Source: Chlamydoabsidia padenii
Lineage: Eukaryota; Mucoromycota; Mucoromycetes; Mucorales; Cunninghamellaceae
NCBI GenBank assembly: GCA_025330725.1
Contig: JAIWND010000006.1
Coordinates: 558,001 to 622,000 of the forward strand
DNA: 64,000 bases
Direction: 5' to 3'
The position numbers and the translations under genes were made by a program. Below the pieces are notes generated by a model. It was not told where the DNA came from. It ran no database searches and was given only the letters and a program-made list of their open reading frames with translations. This document shows, one piece after another, positions 36,229 through 48,988 of this stretch (position 1 is its first letter; each line of letters begins with the position of its first letter).

Positions 36229-36231
<3 letters not shown>
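33839..36231 (-). CDS. TPD3: PP2A scaffold subunit A (PR65/Tpd3)
   Basis: Nine exons on the minus strand (36018-36231, 35783-35934, 35528-35709, 35405-35471, 35086-35322, 34750-35009, 34576-34676, 34169-34506, 33839-34099) join in phase to 603 residues, near the family's 585-635. HEAT repeats run the full length: [88 protein letters not shown] and [15 protein letters not shown] are hallmark blocks. The subunit holds the catalytic C and a regulatory B subunit of protein phosphatase 2A together and so affects septation, stress signalling and growth. An AAC/GTT repeat directly abuts the start codon in the leader. Confidence 0.96.
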
Positions 36232-36261
<30 letters not shown>

Positions 36262-36286
36262 AGTTGTAGTAGTAGTAGTAGTAGTA
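36232..36286. repeat. Trinucleotide repeat, TTG then TAG units
   Basis: About 18 units (CAA/CTA on the coding strand) lie directly upstream of the PP2A scaffold start codon, in its 5' UTR. CAA repeats in leaders are typically unstructured. Confidence 0.9.
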
Positions 36287-36844
36287 TAAAATCAAAGAGT
36301 TGTGTGACGAATAAGGAATCCACGTCTGTGCCTCCAGCAAGACTAAAGCAAAAAAAAAAAGAGAGAAAGAGAAAGAGAAGGAAAAGTACCCAAACATTTT
36401 TTGGAGCTGACGTTCAGAGAAATTTTTCGTCCATCCCATTTTGGAAGTTGAAATTCCGACCAAGGTGGGATTTTTTTTTTTTTTTTTTTTTTTGATCTCA
36501 CTTTCGTTCTTTTCTTCCCTGTAACATTCTATTTTAGCACCATTCAACCATCACCAGCTATGATACTTATTATAAAAAGTACCAACGATGGGTTCGCTTC
36601 GATTATCACCATAACACTTTGACTAGTATCCTAATGGTTTCTACATAACGCCAACCAAAGCGGGCGTCTACTTACCCTCGACTTAACATCTTTTATCAAT
36701 ACAAGTAACCCGACTTTTGGCAAAAGAAAAACAACATCTACAATCAACCATTACACTATCCACTACAACAAGCGGAACCATCAAGAGATCCAATTACTTG
36801 GTCGCGGAACGAACAAACGACATGTGTTTGTGTGGTAGTCTACT

Positions 36845-37165
36845 ATGCTTATGTTGACTCTACACGAACCCCTCTGTCATGGGAATGTCTCTGTTTGGAT
36901 CCAAAGGTAAAATGATTGGCTATTAAAAGAAGTTTATTGATTGGTTGATTGATTGATTGATTACTTTGATTTTTTTTTTTTTTTTTATGTAGAAAATCTG
37001 ACATGGTTCAAGGCGTCTTTTTGTATGCCAGTCATCTGACGTACATGTGGATTAAAAAAGCAAACATTAGGTAGGTAAAACTGTGCGGGCGTGCATTCGA
37101 GAAGACTAACAAGTATGTTTTGTTTGATCTTCATTGATGGTTGATGCAGAAATCTTAAATGGTAA
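36845..37165 (+). CDS. Candidate tiny spliced gene (51 residues)
   Basis: Exons 36845-36906, 36993-37070 and 37150-37165 join in frame at well-formed introns (donors GTAAAA and GTAGGT; acceptors ATGTAG after a T-run and GATGCAG; branch GACTAAC in the second). The frame is preceded by an in-frame TAG three codons before the ATG and ends at TAA. The peptide starts MLMLTLHEPLCHGNVSVWIQ, contains MVQGVFLYASHLTYMWIKK, and ends with a basic tail. Splice signals support a transcript more strongly than the coding frame does. It could be a non-coding RNA, or a leader of the bHLH gene 1.8 kb on. Function unknown. Confidence 0.28.
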
Positions 37166-39008
37166 AATTGGCGGTCTTTTGTAACTTTTTACTATGAAAC
37201 AGGTAGGGTAAACACTTATGAATAGAAACTCTATATGCTTTTACTGATCACTTGCTTCTTTATTGTTTATAACCATATCCTGATCTGCAAACATATCCTT
37301 CTCGGTTTTGTCATACTGATTTCGGGGCAAATTGATAACAAACAAGACCATGTCATCTCACAACTATAAACTGTTAACACTTTATACATTTAACTTTTTA
37401 TCTACATAGAAATCCAATAGTGTTACAAAACCAATGATCGAATCCAATAATCTCATATCATCATCACATGGCTTTTTTTTTATTATTATGAAAAAGGTGA
37501 ATTGGAAATAGGATTCCCAGGACATGGACTAGAATCTACTACTACATCATCATATATCCAAAAAGCATATTAATCTTCATTTCCCTTAGTTTAGTCTCGA
37601 TCTGTTTTAGTTTATTATATCACACTTTATGATTTATACCAATAAAGAACTGTCTCACTCCCATGATATATATATATAGATACTGTATACTATTCTAGAA
37701 TGATTTGTATGATAGCACCTCTTTGTCCCTTTATTATATGTATACATTACATTAATATGTATGAAAATAAATAACAGGTATCGAAATGAAACCTTTTACT
37801 GGATGAAACTTGGATTAATGCGATCGGCTCATCTTGTTTTATATATTATGAATATATGCATTATGCGAATGTATACTGACGACATTCCTTTTTGAATTGG
37901 GTATTACGAATGCTTCAGGCAAATGATGATAGCGAATACAAATTTGATTGGTCTAAAATATAAAATAGAATTATATGCAAGTAAACAGAATGAGCCTCTC
38001 AACAACCCGACAATGGGATGAGAGTTCCAGGCATGAATCCCTTTCAGTAGTCATGTGGCGGCATATATATATTTGAATCGGCGATTGAAAATAAAGGTTA
38101 TCTCTTTGATAACGAAAAAGAAAAACAGGTACAGGATAAGATGTTTTGATCTTGTTGTAACCTACATGAAAAAGATCGACGTTTTGTATGTTTTAATTAG
38201 AAGAAATGAAATGAAACTTTTGAAGATGACACTAATACCACATCAAGGGTAGGATAGTCAAGATGAAAGATGCAAAACATGATGATGATGACGATGACGA
38301 TGATGAAATCAAATGTAGCCGGTGATAAAATTCATGCAAAAGTACAAATGAGGCTAATGCAAATTTATCTGTCAAAGGGTTTATGAAGATACTCCCCATG
38401 GACATAGCATCATCATCTCATCATCATCATTCCCGTACCTGAAAGTGCACTGTTCACATTGTATATCCAGATCGTGGAGAAAGGGTGACTTTGTGGGTCA
38501 TCTGCTAAGCCTTACCCGGGAGAAATAACTCATTTTGTGAACAGATGAGCTGAGCTATATATAACAAGTAGAGGGGTGTGATCGCTTGTTTAATTCAAGC
38601 GATAAAGCATTGACCACGTTTTCTCTCACAGCAAAATGTAATAACATTGGTTTTTATCAATCAAGTCTCATTTGATCTATCATGAGAGTCCTTCAGTTTT
38701 TTCTCACCTCTCACAAAAAGAGGTGCATTATTGAACCAATCATAAGAGTGAGAAAGTGTTCCACTGCGAATGTTCAAATCCCGCTTTTGGCCTGCGCACA
38801 TTTTTTGGAAGAATTAAAATGCCCTTCTCCGTGCCTTTTTTTTTTTTTTTTTTCTTTTCTTTTCCCCTTTTTTCCTTTCTTTTCTTTTTATTTTATTTTA
38901 TTTAACTTTTTACATTTGTATATACTATACCAATATCTTTTTTTTTTATTACTTCAACTCTTATACTCTTCACATACTCTAACATTACAGTGACCTTTAC
39001 CCTTATTA
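37166..39008. other. Intergenic, upstream of bHLH gene
   Basis: About 1.8 kb of AT-rich DNA with GATGATGAC runs at 38280-38310 and ATC repeats near 38410-38430. The last 150 bases are T-rich and probably hold the bHLH promoter and leader. No ORF of note. Confidence 0.5.
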
Positions 39009-40239
39009 ATGCTTCAACAATTTGAACAAACCATGAACAACGACAACCCTACTGACAGTAAACACCACTGGCATGCTAATAATACGATGGGTGGTAACTA
39101 TCTTGACTACACTGACTCACTCTCACAAAGCTTTCTATCACCAATGTCCAGCTCATTACAAGACATGGATGACATGGATTACCAACCTTCGCCCGGAAAA
39201 AAGAAACAACTTCAATCGGTACCCATGTTTGGAGAATCACCTTCTGACTATTCCTTGGCTTCTTTGGGTGATAACAACAGTGTGTATGACGACTTTGGAA
39301 CTTCGCCACATACATTAAACAGTGATATTGGATCTGCCTATGTTGGACCTATGGATATACATCACCATCATCCTCAACGAAACAACAAGTTTATGAATGA
39401 AAGAAACAAGATACAACAATCATCATTGGTACATTATCCACAACAACAACAATCGATTTATCATGCATCCTCTGGTTATCTTTCCAATGCTGTCTATCCA
39501 TCATCATCATCATCATCATCATCACCTTCTGCCGGTCCATCTGGGTTTCCCATGTCAGCCCCTGCAAACATTGGTTATGATTTCCATCTAAATACTCGAT
39601 CGCCGATGAACAATGCTTCGATTGGGTCCTCATCTACAAATTCAACATCACAAGGTCATATGCCAATGACGTTGACACCGCAGCTTCAACAACAATCGTT
39701 ATCTGGTCTGACTCAAAGTTTGGATGATGATTATACAATACAAGTCAAGTAAGTTGGATAGTAATGGGAAAAGATAAACCAATTAACTAATCTCTCTCTC
39801 TCTCTCTCTCTTTTGTTATACTCTTTTCTAGTTTACAAGCCATGATGGAAAAAAGACGCCGCCGCCGAGAATCTCATAACGCAGGTAACGTATCAAGTCA
39901 ACCAATTGCCATATATACTTACCCTCCTTCTTCTTTCTTTATGTGACTATAGTGGAACGAAGACGGAGGGAAAACATCAATGATCGGATTCATGAATTAG
40001 GCTGTCTACTACCAGAATCCATGTTGGAGGAGATTACTAATGCAAGTAACAATGGTGCTCATTCTCCTTCATCCAACAACAATAATAATGGTAATGCTGG
40101 AAAACCAAACAAAGGCGCTATCTTGCGGAAATCCGTGGATCATATTCGACTTTTACAACAAGAAGCAGCCATATATCGGCAACGTGTGAATGAATTGGAG
40201 CTCATCTTGGAACAATACAATGCTAATCAGAAGAAATAG
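39009..40239 (+). CDS. bHLH-leucine-zipper transcription factor (MiT/TFE- or USF-like)
   Basis: Exons 39009-39748, 39832-39884 and 39953-40239 give 359 residues. The basic region and first helix read [19 protein letters not shown], split by the second intron; the conserved His, Glu and Arg of E-box binders are in place (H-N-x-x-E-R-x-R). The second helix is [18 protein letters not shown], followed by a short zipper ending at the C-terminus. The '[10 protein letters not shown](H/Y)I' block is typical of MiT/TFE and related factors. A loop of about 30 residues with an Asn/Gly run is longer than usual. The first 245 residues are Ser/Gln/His-rich, likely an activation region. Such factors bind CACGTG/CATGTG. 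Its targets here are unknown. Confidence 0.9.
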
Positions 40240-41640
40240 TCATTCTTAATCTTCCCTTTTTATACTAGTGTAGTTATTTGTCATTTACCATTTGTTTATT
40301 TTATTTAATTGTATCTAGTCCCCCGTTATATATACATATCCCTTCTTTTTACTGTCTTATATTATTTCCCTCTTACTCTAAATAAAAATGGTTTGTACAC
40401 ATACTTTTTTTTTTATTAGCCTCCATAATGTTTGTATTATACATAGTGGTCTCTTTTTCTTTCTTTGTGTAGCTTTTATGTGATTCTTTTACAGGCTTAT
40501 GTGGAGTGAATTGAAATTGATATGATATGGCAAGATGGCACGATATGAATTGAATCCGGATGAAACAACCGAAATGGATACCCCAATTGTCTCCTATCAT
40601 AACAAAAATCATGGCCATATATGATTTCAAAGCCGCTCAGGGGGTAAAGACGGGAAGATCCATTTCCCCTGAAAAAGAAAGCGGCATGAATCAAATTCAA
40701 ACTCAGATATTCTAATTGAGTAGATCTTTTCAAAAAGTAGGGTGCAGTTCCATGATAAAAAACGAAAAAATATACATTGTTTGTCATAGATAGCTGGAAT
40801 CCTCTCCATGTTCATTTGCGAAAATAAGGAGATCGATTTTTTCGTTTTGGTAGTGTACGATTGACTTTCTTAAAAGATGATAATCCTTTATACATGGATA
40901 TTGATTATGTCTTTGGGATCAACTCGAAACAACTAGTTTAACATTAAAGATTGCGTTCATAAAAGAAATAGAGTTTTTTAGCTCTGTGAAAGTGGTAAAT
41001 TTAAGCAAATCTTCCAGTTCACCGGTGGAGGTTTTGTATTCAAATCCCAACAGAGGCAAAACAAATGCCGCTCGGATAGGATTTTCTACTTCCTTTCCTT
41101 TATGCTTTAACATAGGTTTCTGCTTCACCAAAAGTGCATGGCTCTTTTTGACAAATCGACAATAATATGAATTATGCATGGTTAGTGGGATGGTGGTAAC
41201 AAGAAACAATGATGTTTTTATATTATTGGGATTGGATAGGCTCTACAAGACTCCTGGATGGGATACACTTTAATATAGCCACTTATTTAGTTTAGCATAG
41301 TTATAGCATATTCCTCACAACACCCTCTACTTTTATTAAATAAACAAAATACCTGGTTGTTTGATCAGACGAAATCATATAGATCATAGTGACCTCTATG
41401 AACTTTTTTTTTTAGTTCATCATGTTTTGGGAAGTGAACAGAAATTTAAATACCGACACGGTTACATAATTTTCCTTTCTTCTTCTTTTTTTTTTTTTTT
41501 CTTTCTTTCACTTGTCTTTCATTCTCTTCCTCTTCTCATATTATGATATTAACGTAGCCTTCGTTAATAATACTATTGGCACTCATTTCCGGTAACAATC
41601 AATCAATTCATGGTAGAATGAACTTTTGGACTTGACCGAG
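40240..41640. other. Intergenic with possible coding remnant
   Basis: About 1.4 kb. On the minus strand 40919-41209 keeps a 96-codon frame whose C-terminal part (GFEYKTSTGELEDLLKFTTF) has ordinary protein composition, but no start context, splice chain or family could be assigned; it may be a decayed element. T/TC-rich stretches at 41480-41540 follow. Nothing else is clear. Confidence 0.4.
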
Positions 41641-42288
41641 TTTGGAAAAAGGTACAAAAGGAAAAACACACACGCTATATGAATAAACTAGCTGATACTC
41701 TTTATTCATGTCTTCTTTTAATTAATAGATGCAATACATTGGGAATGTCAAGAACTGAAGGGGGTCTCTTATTGAATCCTACGAACAACATGTTCGTGCT
41801 ACACCATGCCTGTGGACTAATGCGTAAGTATAAAAAAAACTAAGAATATCCACATTGATGACACTAACCCAGTTATTCCTGTGACAAGTCATTCATATTA
41901 GAAACACACCTTTACAAGCATTGATCACCACTCCTATTTGATGTGCAACCGAAATATCAACCAAGACGTGATAATTCAAGCAAGGAGGATGGATTTGCTA
42001 GCACAAATTGGATTTAGTGGAAATCATGGATTAACCATCCACTTGACCCTTCATACTATTACAAAACAATCCAATCAAAAGTACAGATCTTCAAGGTAAG
42101 CTTTAATGTGTGTATGGGGAATGGGACAAGGTGGTTTGCTTATCACTTGATAACTCGTTTTTTTTTTCCCACGGGGTTAGGACGACGGCGGCGGTGTGGC
42201 AATTTGATAAACAATAATAATAATAAAAAAAAAAAAAGTTATTCTAAACCCTCTCTTTTCTTCTTCCTCTCTCTTCTTCTAGGACAAC
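41641..42288 (+). other. Spliced leader of the PTPS gene
   Basis: Three good introns precede the PTPS start: 41652-41728, 41824-41901 (branch ACTAAC) and 42096-42282. The PTPS frame has an in-frame TAG in the last leader exon, so the protein does not begin further upstream. A different frame stays open across the first two introns, from an upstream TAG at about 41615 through MSRTEGGLLLNPTNNMFVLH to a TGA in the third leader exon, giving a spliced upstream ORF of up to about 50 codons. Confidence 0.55.
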
Positions 42289-42691
42289 ATGGTGACCAGC
42301 TACATTACTCGGAATGCTTCCTTCTCTGCCGCTCATAGACTCCACTCAACACAACTTAGCGATGAAGAAAACGCTGCAATATATGGAAAGTGTAATCATC
42401 CCAACTTCCATGGTCACAATTATAAAGGTAAACAGAAATAACATACAAGCACATGGACTGGGAAAGGGAGGGGGTAAAGAAGAACTTGGGTTTATTAATA
42501 CATACCTTTTATTTACCTTTTTATCTAGTTGAAATAACCGTCAAGGGTGAAATTGATCCTATCACAGGTATGGTTATGAATATGGTGGATTTGAAAAAGT
42601 GTATCAACAAGGCAGTTATGGATCCTCTGGACCACCGGAACTTGGTAAGAGAACAATAATAATGTCAAGGAAAGAATGTATATACTCACTC

Positions 42692-42731
<40 letters not shown>

Positions 42732-43020
42732 GGATATGGATGTAGAGTATTTTAAACATACTCCAAGGTAAAGAAAGGAAGGACAGGGTTGGGCGTGTGT
42801 GTGTGTGTAACACGGCGAATAAAATCGAATCATTCCTCTTATGCATTACTTTGTCTTTTATAGCACTGTGGAAAATCTGGCGGTATTCATCTGGGACAAC
42901 TTTAATCATCATCTACAAAAGGACTTTTGGTCAAGCGCAAATACAGCAAGATTATACAAAGTCAAGATCTATGAAACAGACCATAACTCAGTAGAATACA
43001 TGGGCGAAGGCGATTATTAG
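42289..43020 (+). CDS. 6-pyruvoyltetrahydropterin synthase (PTPS/QueD family)
   Basis: Exons 42289-42427, 42529-42644, 42733-42767 and 42864-43020 give 148 residues, matching the family (about 145). Zinc ligands are His16 in FSAAHRLH and His41/His43 in NFHGHNY. The catalytic Cys35 stands in GKCNHP, and the C-terminus has the expected [10 protein letters not shown] with the catalytic His and the pterin-binding Glu. The enzyme converts dihydroneopterin triphosphate to 6-pyruvoyltetrahydropterin, the second step of tetrahydrobiopterin synthesis, in the cytosol. Presence fits early-diverging fungi, several of which make tetrahydrobiopterin. The leader is spliced three times. The second intron of the coding part is AT-repeat-rich. 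Confidence 0.95.
42695..42727. repeat. (AT)n microsatellite in PTPS intron
   Basis: About 16 AT units inside the intron between PTPS exons 2 and 3. Confidence 0.9.
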
Positions 43021-43299
43021 TTAATAGGATCAGTTGTTACTTTTATTATGATCATATTATAATTTGTATTGTAGATTTTATCCTTATACCCCCTCACTCT
43101 CTTTTTAATAAAATATCTCTTTCAACTTTTGGTCTCCCCCCCCCTTTTTTTTTTTTTTTAAAACGGCGCTCGGGCCTACAATGAAAGTGGCTTTGTTTGG
43201 GTGAACTCAGAAAGAAAAAAATTTTAGGGTATTTCATTGACCTCTGAATTTTTGCACCTGTCTTTCTTCCTCCTCTTTTATTCATCCCATATCATCACC

Positions 43300-44169
43300 A
43301 TGTAAGTTTAAACAACTTGGACCTCGTTTTATATTCTTAAATGAAGTATCCAGGCTACTGTTATCTTTCCTACGATATTTGAACACTTTAAATAATTGAA
43401 AAAGATACTCTTCATGCTTTTACTTTTATTTGGTGTTGGGCAATGTTGAAATGGAAGATGGTAGCTGTAAGATATACTCTTTAATATTCATAGACTAATC
43501 TCATTGTCTTAATCTAATAGGGTCAATTTGCGCATTCAAAAACGTTTGGCCGCTTCCGTCCTCAAGTGTGGTCAACGCAAGATCTGGCTCGATCCTAACG
43601 AAGTCAACGAAATCTCCAATGCCAACTCTCGTAAGTACACAATCAGCTTGATACAAAAAAACAAACAAACCTCTATTATAGCAAACTTCTAACGTCTTTT
43701 TCTTTGTTTGTTTGCTTCTTTAGGTGCTAACGTCCGCAAGTTGGTGAAGGATGGTTTGGTCATTCGCAAGCCCGAAATCGGTGTCTCTCGTTTCCGTGTC
43801 CGTGAACGTCATGCCGCCAAGCGCCTCGGTCGTCACATGGGTCATGGTAAGCGCAAGGGTACTGCCAATGCTCGTATGTCTCGTCAAGTCCTCTGGATGC
43901 GCCGTATGCGTGTCCTCCGTCGTCTTCTCCGCAAGTACAGAGAAGCTGGCAAGATCGACAAGCACTTGTACCACTCTCTCTACTTGAAGTCCAAGGGTAA
44001 CGGATTCAAGAACAAGCGTGTCCTCATGGAATACATTCACAAGGCCAAGGCTGAACAAATCCGTACCAAGGGTCTTGCTGAACAAGCTGCTGCTCTCCGT
44101 GCCAAGAACAAGGCTATGCGTGAACGTAGAAAGCAACGTTCTGAAGAAAAGGTCGCTGCTGAACAATAA
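43300..44169 (+). CDS. RPL19: 60S ribosomal protein eL19
   Basis: Exons 43300-43301, 43521-43630 and 43724-44169 give 185 residues (yeast 189). The sequence is unmistakable: [20 protein letters not shown], then [23 protein letters not shown] and [14 protein letters not shown]. eL19 binds 25S rRNA and forms an inter-subunit bridge. The first coding exon contributes only AT. The donor GTAAGT begins at the next base, and the G of the start codon comes from exon 2 (AT|G), so a translatable start exists only after splicing. Codon use (CGT, AAG, GTC, TCT) is strongly biased, as expected of a highly expressed gene. Confidence 0.97.
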
Positions 44170-44304
44170 GTTATATTACCCTTGTAGTATAGCTTCTCTC
44201 CATCTTCCACTCTTCCTCCCTCATTTTTTTTTTTATTACTGCTTGATTATTTAATAAACATGTCATTATCAATATTCATGTACCTATTTGTTTTGGGTCG
44301 GTGG

Positions 44305-44345
<41 letters not shown>

Positions 44346-44634
44346 CAAAAAAAAAACTGCCGACTGACCCCTATTTTTTTTGAATTCCGTCTTCATTTCT
44401 TTTTATTCGCTTCTCTTTCACTCTTCCATTATCTTTTATCCTCCAATACCCTCACCCTCTTTTATTTTATTTACACTCAACATTACCCTAATTTACTTGT
44501 CAATTGATTCCTTCACCCTGTTAATCCTCCCTTACAACATTCCTTACAAGATAGGAGAACAAAGCAACAAAGCTTAATCGACTAGACACACCATTAAAAC
44601 ATACAACTCTATTATAGAACATAGCGCGAATAGA
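44170..44634. other. Intergenic with poly(T) tract
   Basis: The eL19 3' flank with an AATAAA near 44253, then a T-run of about 38 bases at 44308-44345, then the leader of the RhoGEF gene. No gene. Confidence 0.6.
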
Positions 44635-47600
44635 ATGGAACCACCACCACCACCACCACCTCATTTATGTAACAACACTGTCACTCATATCACATCTACT
44701 CCATCACGATTGAAACGACTCTCTCGTAAAGCCTCTGAAAAGTGGTTTAATCCTCTACGACTAGCAACAAAACGGAACTCTGAACAGTATCTTCGACACA
44801 AGCAAAGCATAACCACTATATCACCTTACTCGAATGGCAATAAATGGAAAGACCCTAGTTGTAAGTATTAACAATCGAGTAGAGGGCATTATACTAAACT
44901 CTTACTTTATATTTGATTACTTGTAGCTCCAACACCTTCCTCTTCGTCTCACTTGCCTATCAGAAAGTCCACTCCAGCAAACGATATTAGACGCTCCAAA
45001 AGTTTCGCCTATGGTCACCAACAGCCTTATTCACCTACTATCACCCCTTTGAACACAACAATCACTACTCCGACAATCATGCCACCTATCATCTATCCAG
45101 CATTATTATCTCGTGTGGCCTATGAATTCCAGCGCAATATGATTATAACTGATCACTACAAGAATGGGATCGAATACAAGAACTCCTTTACTGGTCAAGA
45201 AGCAGTGGTAATATAAATATTAATAATGATAAAAGGTCTGGGTTTTGGTTGGTCATATTTAGAAATAGATAGGTCATCATACTCAATTACCACTTTTTTT
45301 ATTTTTTATTTCTATTTTAGCTCACTCAACTTGTTTATGTTACGTAGGATCTTCTTGCTCGAGTTATATCAACTAATGATCGTTTTTTGGCTCTTATGAT
45401 TGGTCGTGCTTTGGGATCGCAACGTTTCTTCCATGATGTTGGCTATGAAAATCGGCTTATGGACTCGGCCGAAGAACTCTATCAACTGGAGGAGCATGAT
45501 TTTATCAACAAATCCAACAAGAACACTTATGGTAACAACACTGTATCATTCTTGAATCATTCTGGCGATTCTCAATTAGACTACTGTGGCAGTCCAACAA
45601 CCGTGGCCTCTCATGATGCAACAATACTCAGCATCAATGTCAATGTCAACGACTTGAGTACTCAACATACTGATCACTTGGCTCGATTAGGACAACACAC
45701 TGTGGCCTTCCCAAATGCGGTCATTACTGAATTAACATGGTGCTATTCCAGTACATGTCAAGGCAACACTCCTTGCTATAGCTACACATGCCCAAAACGC
45801 CAATCAAACAAGGTAATAACAATGTGATCATTGTCAAAACATTCAACTCGAAATGGTATCATATTCCATATATTGACATATCTTGTTCTTTTATTAGCAT
45901 CATGTGATTGCAGGTCATTATAATCAATTGCTAAATCCTCAAAAACATCCTCTGTGGTCGGATCTGGTCTCAGAATCAGAATACAGCTCAATCTCACCTA
46001 AAGAACGAAAACGACAAGAAAGCATCTATGAATTGATTTACACCGAAGCCAATTACGTCAAGGATCTCGAGTATTTGGATGAAGTAAGTCGATTAAAAGT
46101 GACAATTATAAATGTGGCTTAATCTCACCTTGTCTTCTTTATAGATGTGGATACAACCTTTGGTGCAAACAGACATTATACCAGAATCAAGGCGGGCAGA
46201 CTTTATCGACACTGTATTCTCCAACATATCCTCCATTTATGCTATCAATGTGCGTTTGGCTACAGCGTTATTGGCACGACAAAAGGAACGACTGGTGGTT
46301 AATGCAATTGGTGATATTATGCTAGACTTTGTAGTGGACTTTGATCCTTATATCAAGTATGGTGCCAGACAACATGAAGCCAAATATGCCTTGGAATACG
46401 AACGACAAATCAACGCTACTTTTGATTGGTTTAACAATGACACTGAACGCCATCCTGCCTCGTACAAATTGGAATTGAATGGATATCTGACCAAACCAAC
46501 AACACGAATGGGAAAATATCTCTTACTTCTCCAAGAAATCTTGAAAAGGACACCTGATGGCCACCCTGATTGCACGGACATACCAAAAGCCATTGACATT
46601 ATCAAGCAATTCTTAACCAGGGTCAACACTCAAGCTGGTCGGATGAAAAACAGATTTGATTTGGAACGACTGCATGATAATTTGATATTCAAACATAAAG
46701 CGGACATGGTGGTAAGTAAATTAGAAGAAGAAGAAGAAAACCCTGTTACTAATACTCTCTATGCTTCTCACTCATAGGATCTTGGTCTACTCAATGACTC
46801 CCGGGTGATCATCAAACAAGGTACTTTGCGGAAAACACAGAACAGAGACTCGACGGAATATCAAGTTATCCTCTTGGACCATTATCTTGTTGTAGTAAAA
46901 GTAAAATTGGGCCGTGGAAATGTGCTTAAGTATGTGATACAAGATCGACCCATGGCGCTTGATCTCTTAACAGTATATGTGCCTACTGAACAAAAGGAAC
47001 AATCGCCAGTAAGCAACTACAAAAAGCGAACCAGTGTATCCAACACCGACAGCAGCGACAATAATGACGGGCCTGATGATGATACTTGCTCGAATACAAT
47101 GGATCCACAAGCTTATAAACGCCCCAGCTCCATAGTACCTTATGTCAATCTCAACATGCCCAATTCACCCATGGTATTGCGCCCATTTAACGATCTGTCA
47201 CAGCAAAGTAACAACAACAACTCTGGCGACATGTCTTTACCTTTAAATATGGCGTCAACAACTATTCTTCATGATCGCGACCGAAAAAATGGATATCCTA
47301 TTGTATTTGATTATCTTGGTAGGCACAGTCATGGAGATCCGTTAATTTTGTACGCTACTTCGGACGCTATACGGAAACCATGGATTGACAAGATCATCAA
47401 GCAACAAATGGAACGACAACAAAGGAATAAGCCTATATTTGAAACTTTGCCAGCAGTGGAGCCTGGTCATTTTGGACTTACCTCTCGAATCAATCACATC
47501 ATTACCTTTAGTAAGTACTCACTGCACAAAAAGAAAAAGAAAAAGAGGGAATACTACTTGTTTACTCACCCATTTTATATTTTATAAAGATGATGGTCGT

Positions 47601-48503
47601 CAATACATCCTTGCTTCAGATGATGGTGTTTACGTTGGACATAATTCAGGCGGGAAGAAACCTCACAAGATACTTGATCTACCTAAAGTCACTCAAATCC
47701 AAGTCGTGGAGGTGGCTGAAATGCTTCTGGTCTTATCGGATAAAACTCTATGGGAATATGGATTGGATGTCGTCAATGGAAAACCAGAATCACAACCATT
47801 GGGAACACGCGTGCAAACTCATGTGCCGTTTTTCCATGTCGGGCAATCTTTACAACGAACGGTGGTCTGTATCCCTCGGGTCTCGACTTTAAATTCCACC
47901 ATTACTACCTTTGAACCTCTCCTTGCGGCGGGAAAGGATACCGGGCAAAAGAACAATAATGGGAAATCTGATGGCAATGTGAATGGACGATCCGGCAATC
48001 CTTTACATAACAAAAGACATTCGGATGGCAATATGGGTATCTCTGGTAAAAGAATATCGGTAGGAATCTTGGATAAAGTGGCATCGCGTGTGGGATATCA
48101 ACAGCAGCAACGAGGACAGATTGGTGCACGACTCCAGCGACTCAAGGTGTTTTATGTGCCCTGTGAAATCTGGACTATTGACTTGTCACCAAGTAAAATG
48201 TTGATTACATCTCCTCGTGGTATGATCATGCTGGATATGAAAACAGACAAACCCCAACGTAAGTATCAACATGGATTTATCTTTGTAAAACGTAAACCAG
48301 TACCAACCTATTCTCCTCATGCTGTCCTATAGAACTTCTTGATCCTGATGACAAGCAACTCACTTTTGTTACAGATCGAGAACGAGAAGAATCATCTCAT
48401 ATTCGACAACCTTTGAAGCACATTGCCATCTTTAGAACATCTCGGGGCGATCACTTTGTATGCTATGATGGTAGGTACTAAAAACAAAAAGCATAGCTTG
48501 ATC

Positions 48504-48554
<51 letters not shown>

Positions 48555-48988
48555 TTACCTTTTTAGAATATGGATTTTACATTGACGGAAAAGGAAATCG
48601 ACTCTACCCTAACTTTTTAGTTGAATGGGAAGGGAATCCGGAGGCGTTTGCATACCAGTATCCTTACGTTATTGCCTTTTCACCATCCTTTATCGAAATC
48701 CGACATATCATTACGGTAAAACAAAAATAACTGCAGGTATGGGGATTACTATCTAATATTAAATTTTTTATATAGGGCGAACTAGAGCAAATCATTCGCG
48801 GATCTCATATCAAATGTCTCAACAATGGACACAAGACCGAAGCTCCCTTGATTTTCGGTGTGATGTCTGATGAACTTCAAAAACAACTATTCCTCTTCCA
48901 ACTCAAGAGGACCGCCATCGATCAATCAGCACCTCCTCCTTCTCTACCTTCGATACAACAAATCACTTTTTCTCTCCACCCTACATAA
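44635..48988 (+). CDS. ROM2: Rho guanine-nucleotide exchange factor, DEP-DH-PH-CNH (Rom2/Rgf1 type)
   Basis: Ten exons (44635-44860, 44927-45207, 45348-45812, 45898-46083, 46145-46711, 46778-47510, 47590-48258, 48333-48470, 48567-48715, 48776-48988) join in phase to 1,208 residues. A Pro run and basic N-terminus are followed by a DEP domain (about 125-205, TGQEAVVDLLARVIST), a DH domain (about 350-560, RQESIYELIYTEANYVKDLE and YLTKPTTRMGKYLLLLQEIL), a PH domain with a Ser/Asn insert (about 580-800), and a CNH domain (about 820-1170, ILASDDGVYVGH). This order is that of fungal Rom1/Rom2 and Rgf1, which load GTP on Rho1 to drive glucan synthesis and the cell-wall MAP kinase pathway. The acceptor at 45347 was chosen because it restores the DEP sequence. 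Confidence 0.95.
48507..48550. repeat. (CT)n microsatellite in RhoGEF intron
   Basis: About 22 TC units within the intron 48471-48566, part of its polypyrimidine tract. Confidence 0.9.

Noticed and set aside
38280..38430. GATGAT/ATCATC runs as a CRISPR-like or regulatory array
   Set aside because: Simple trinucleotide repeats without spacers, and eukaryotic context.
43720..44166. 148-codon minus-strand frame over eL19
   Set aside because: It is a shadow of the codon-biased ribosomal gene.
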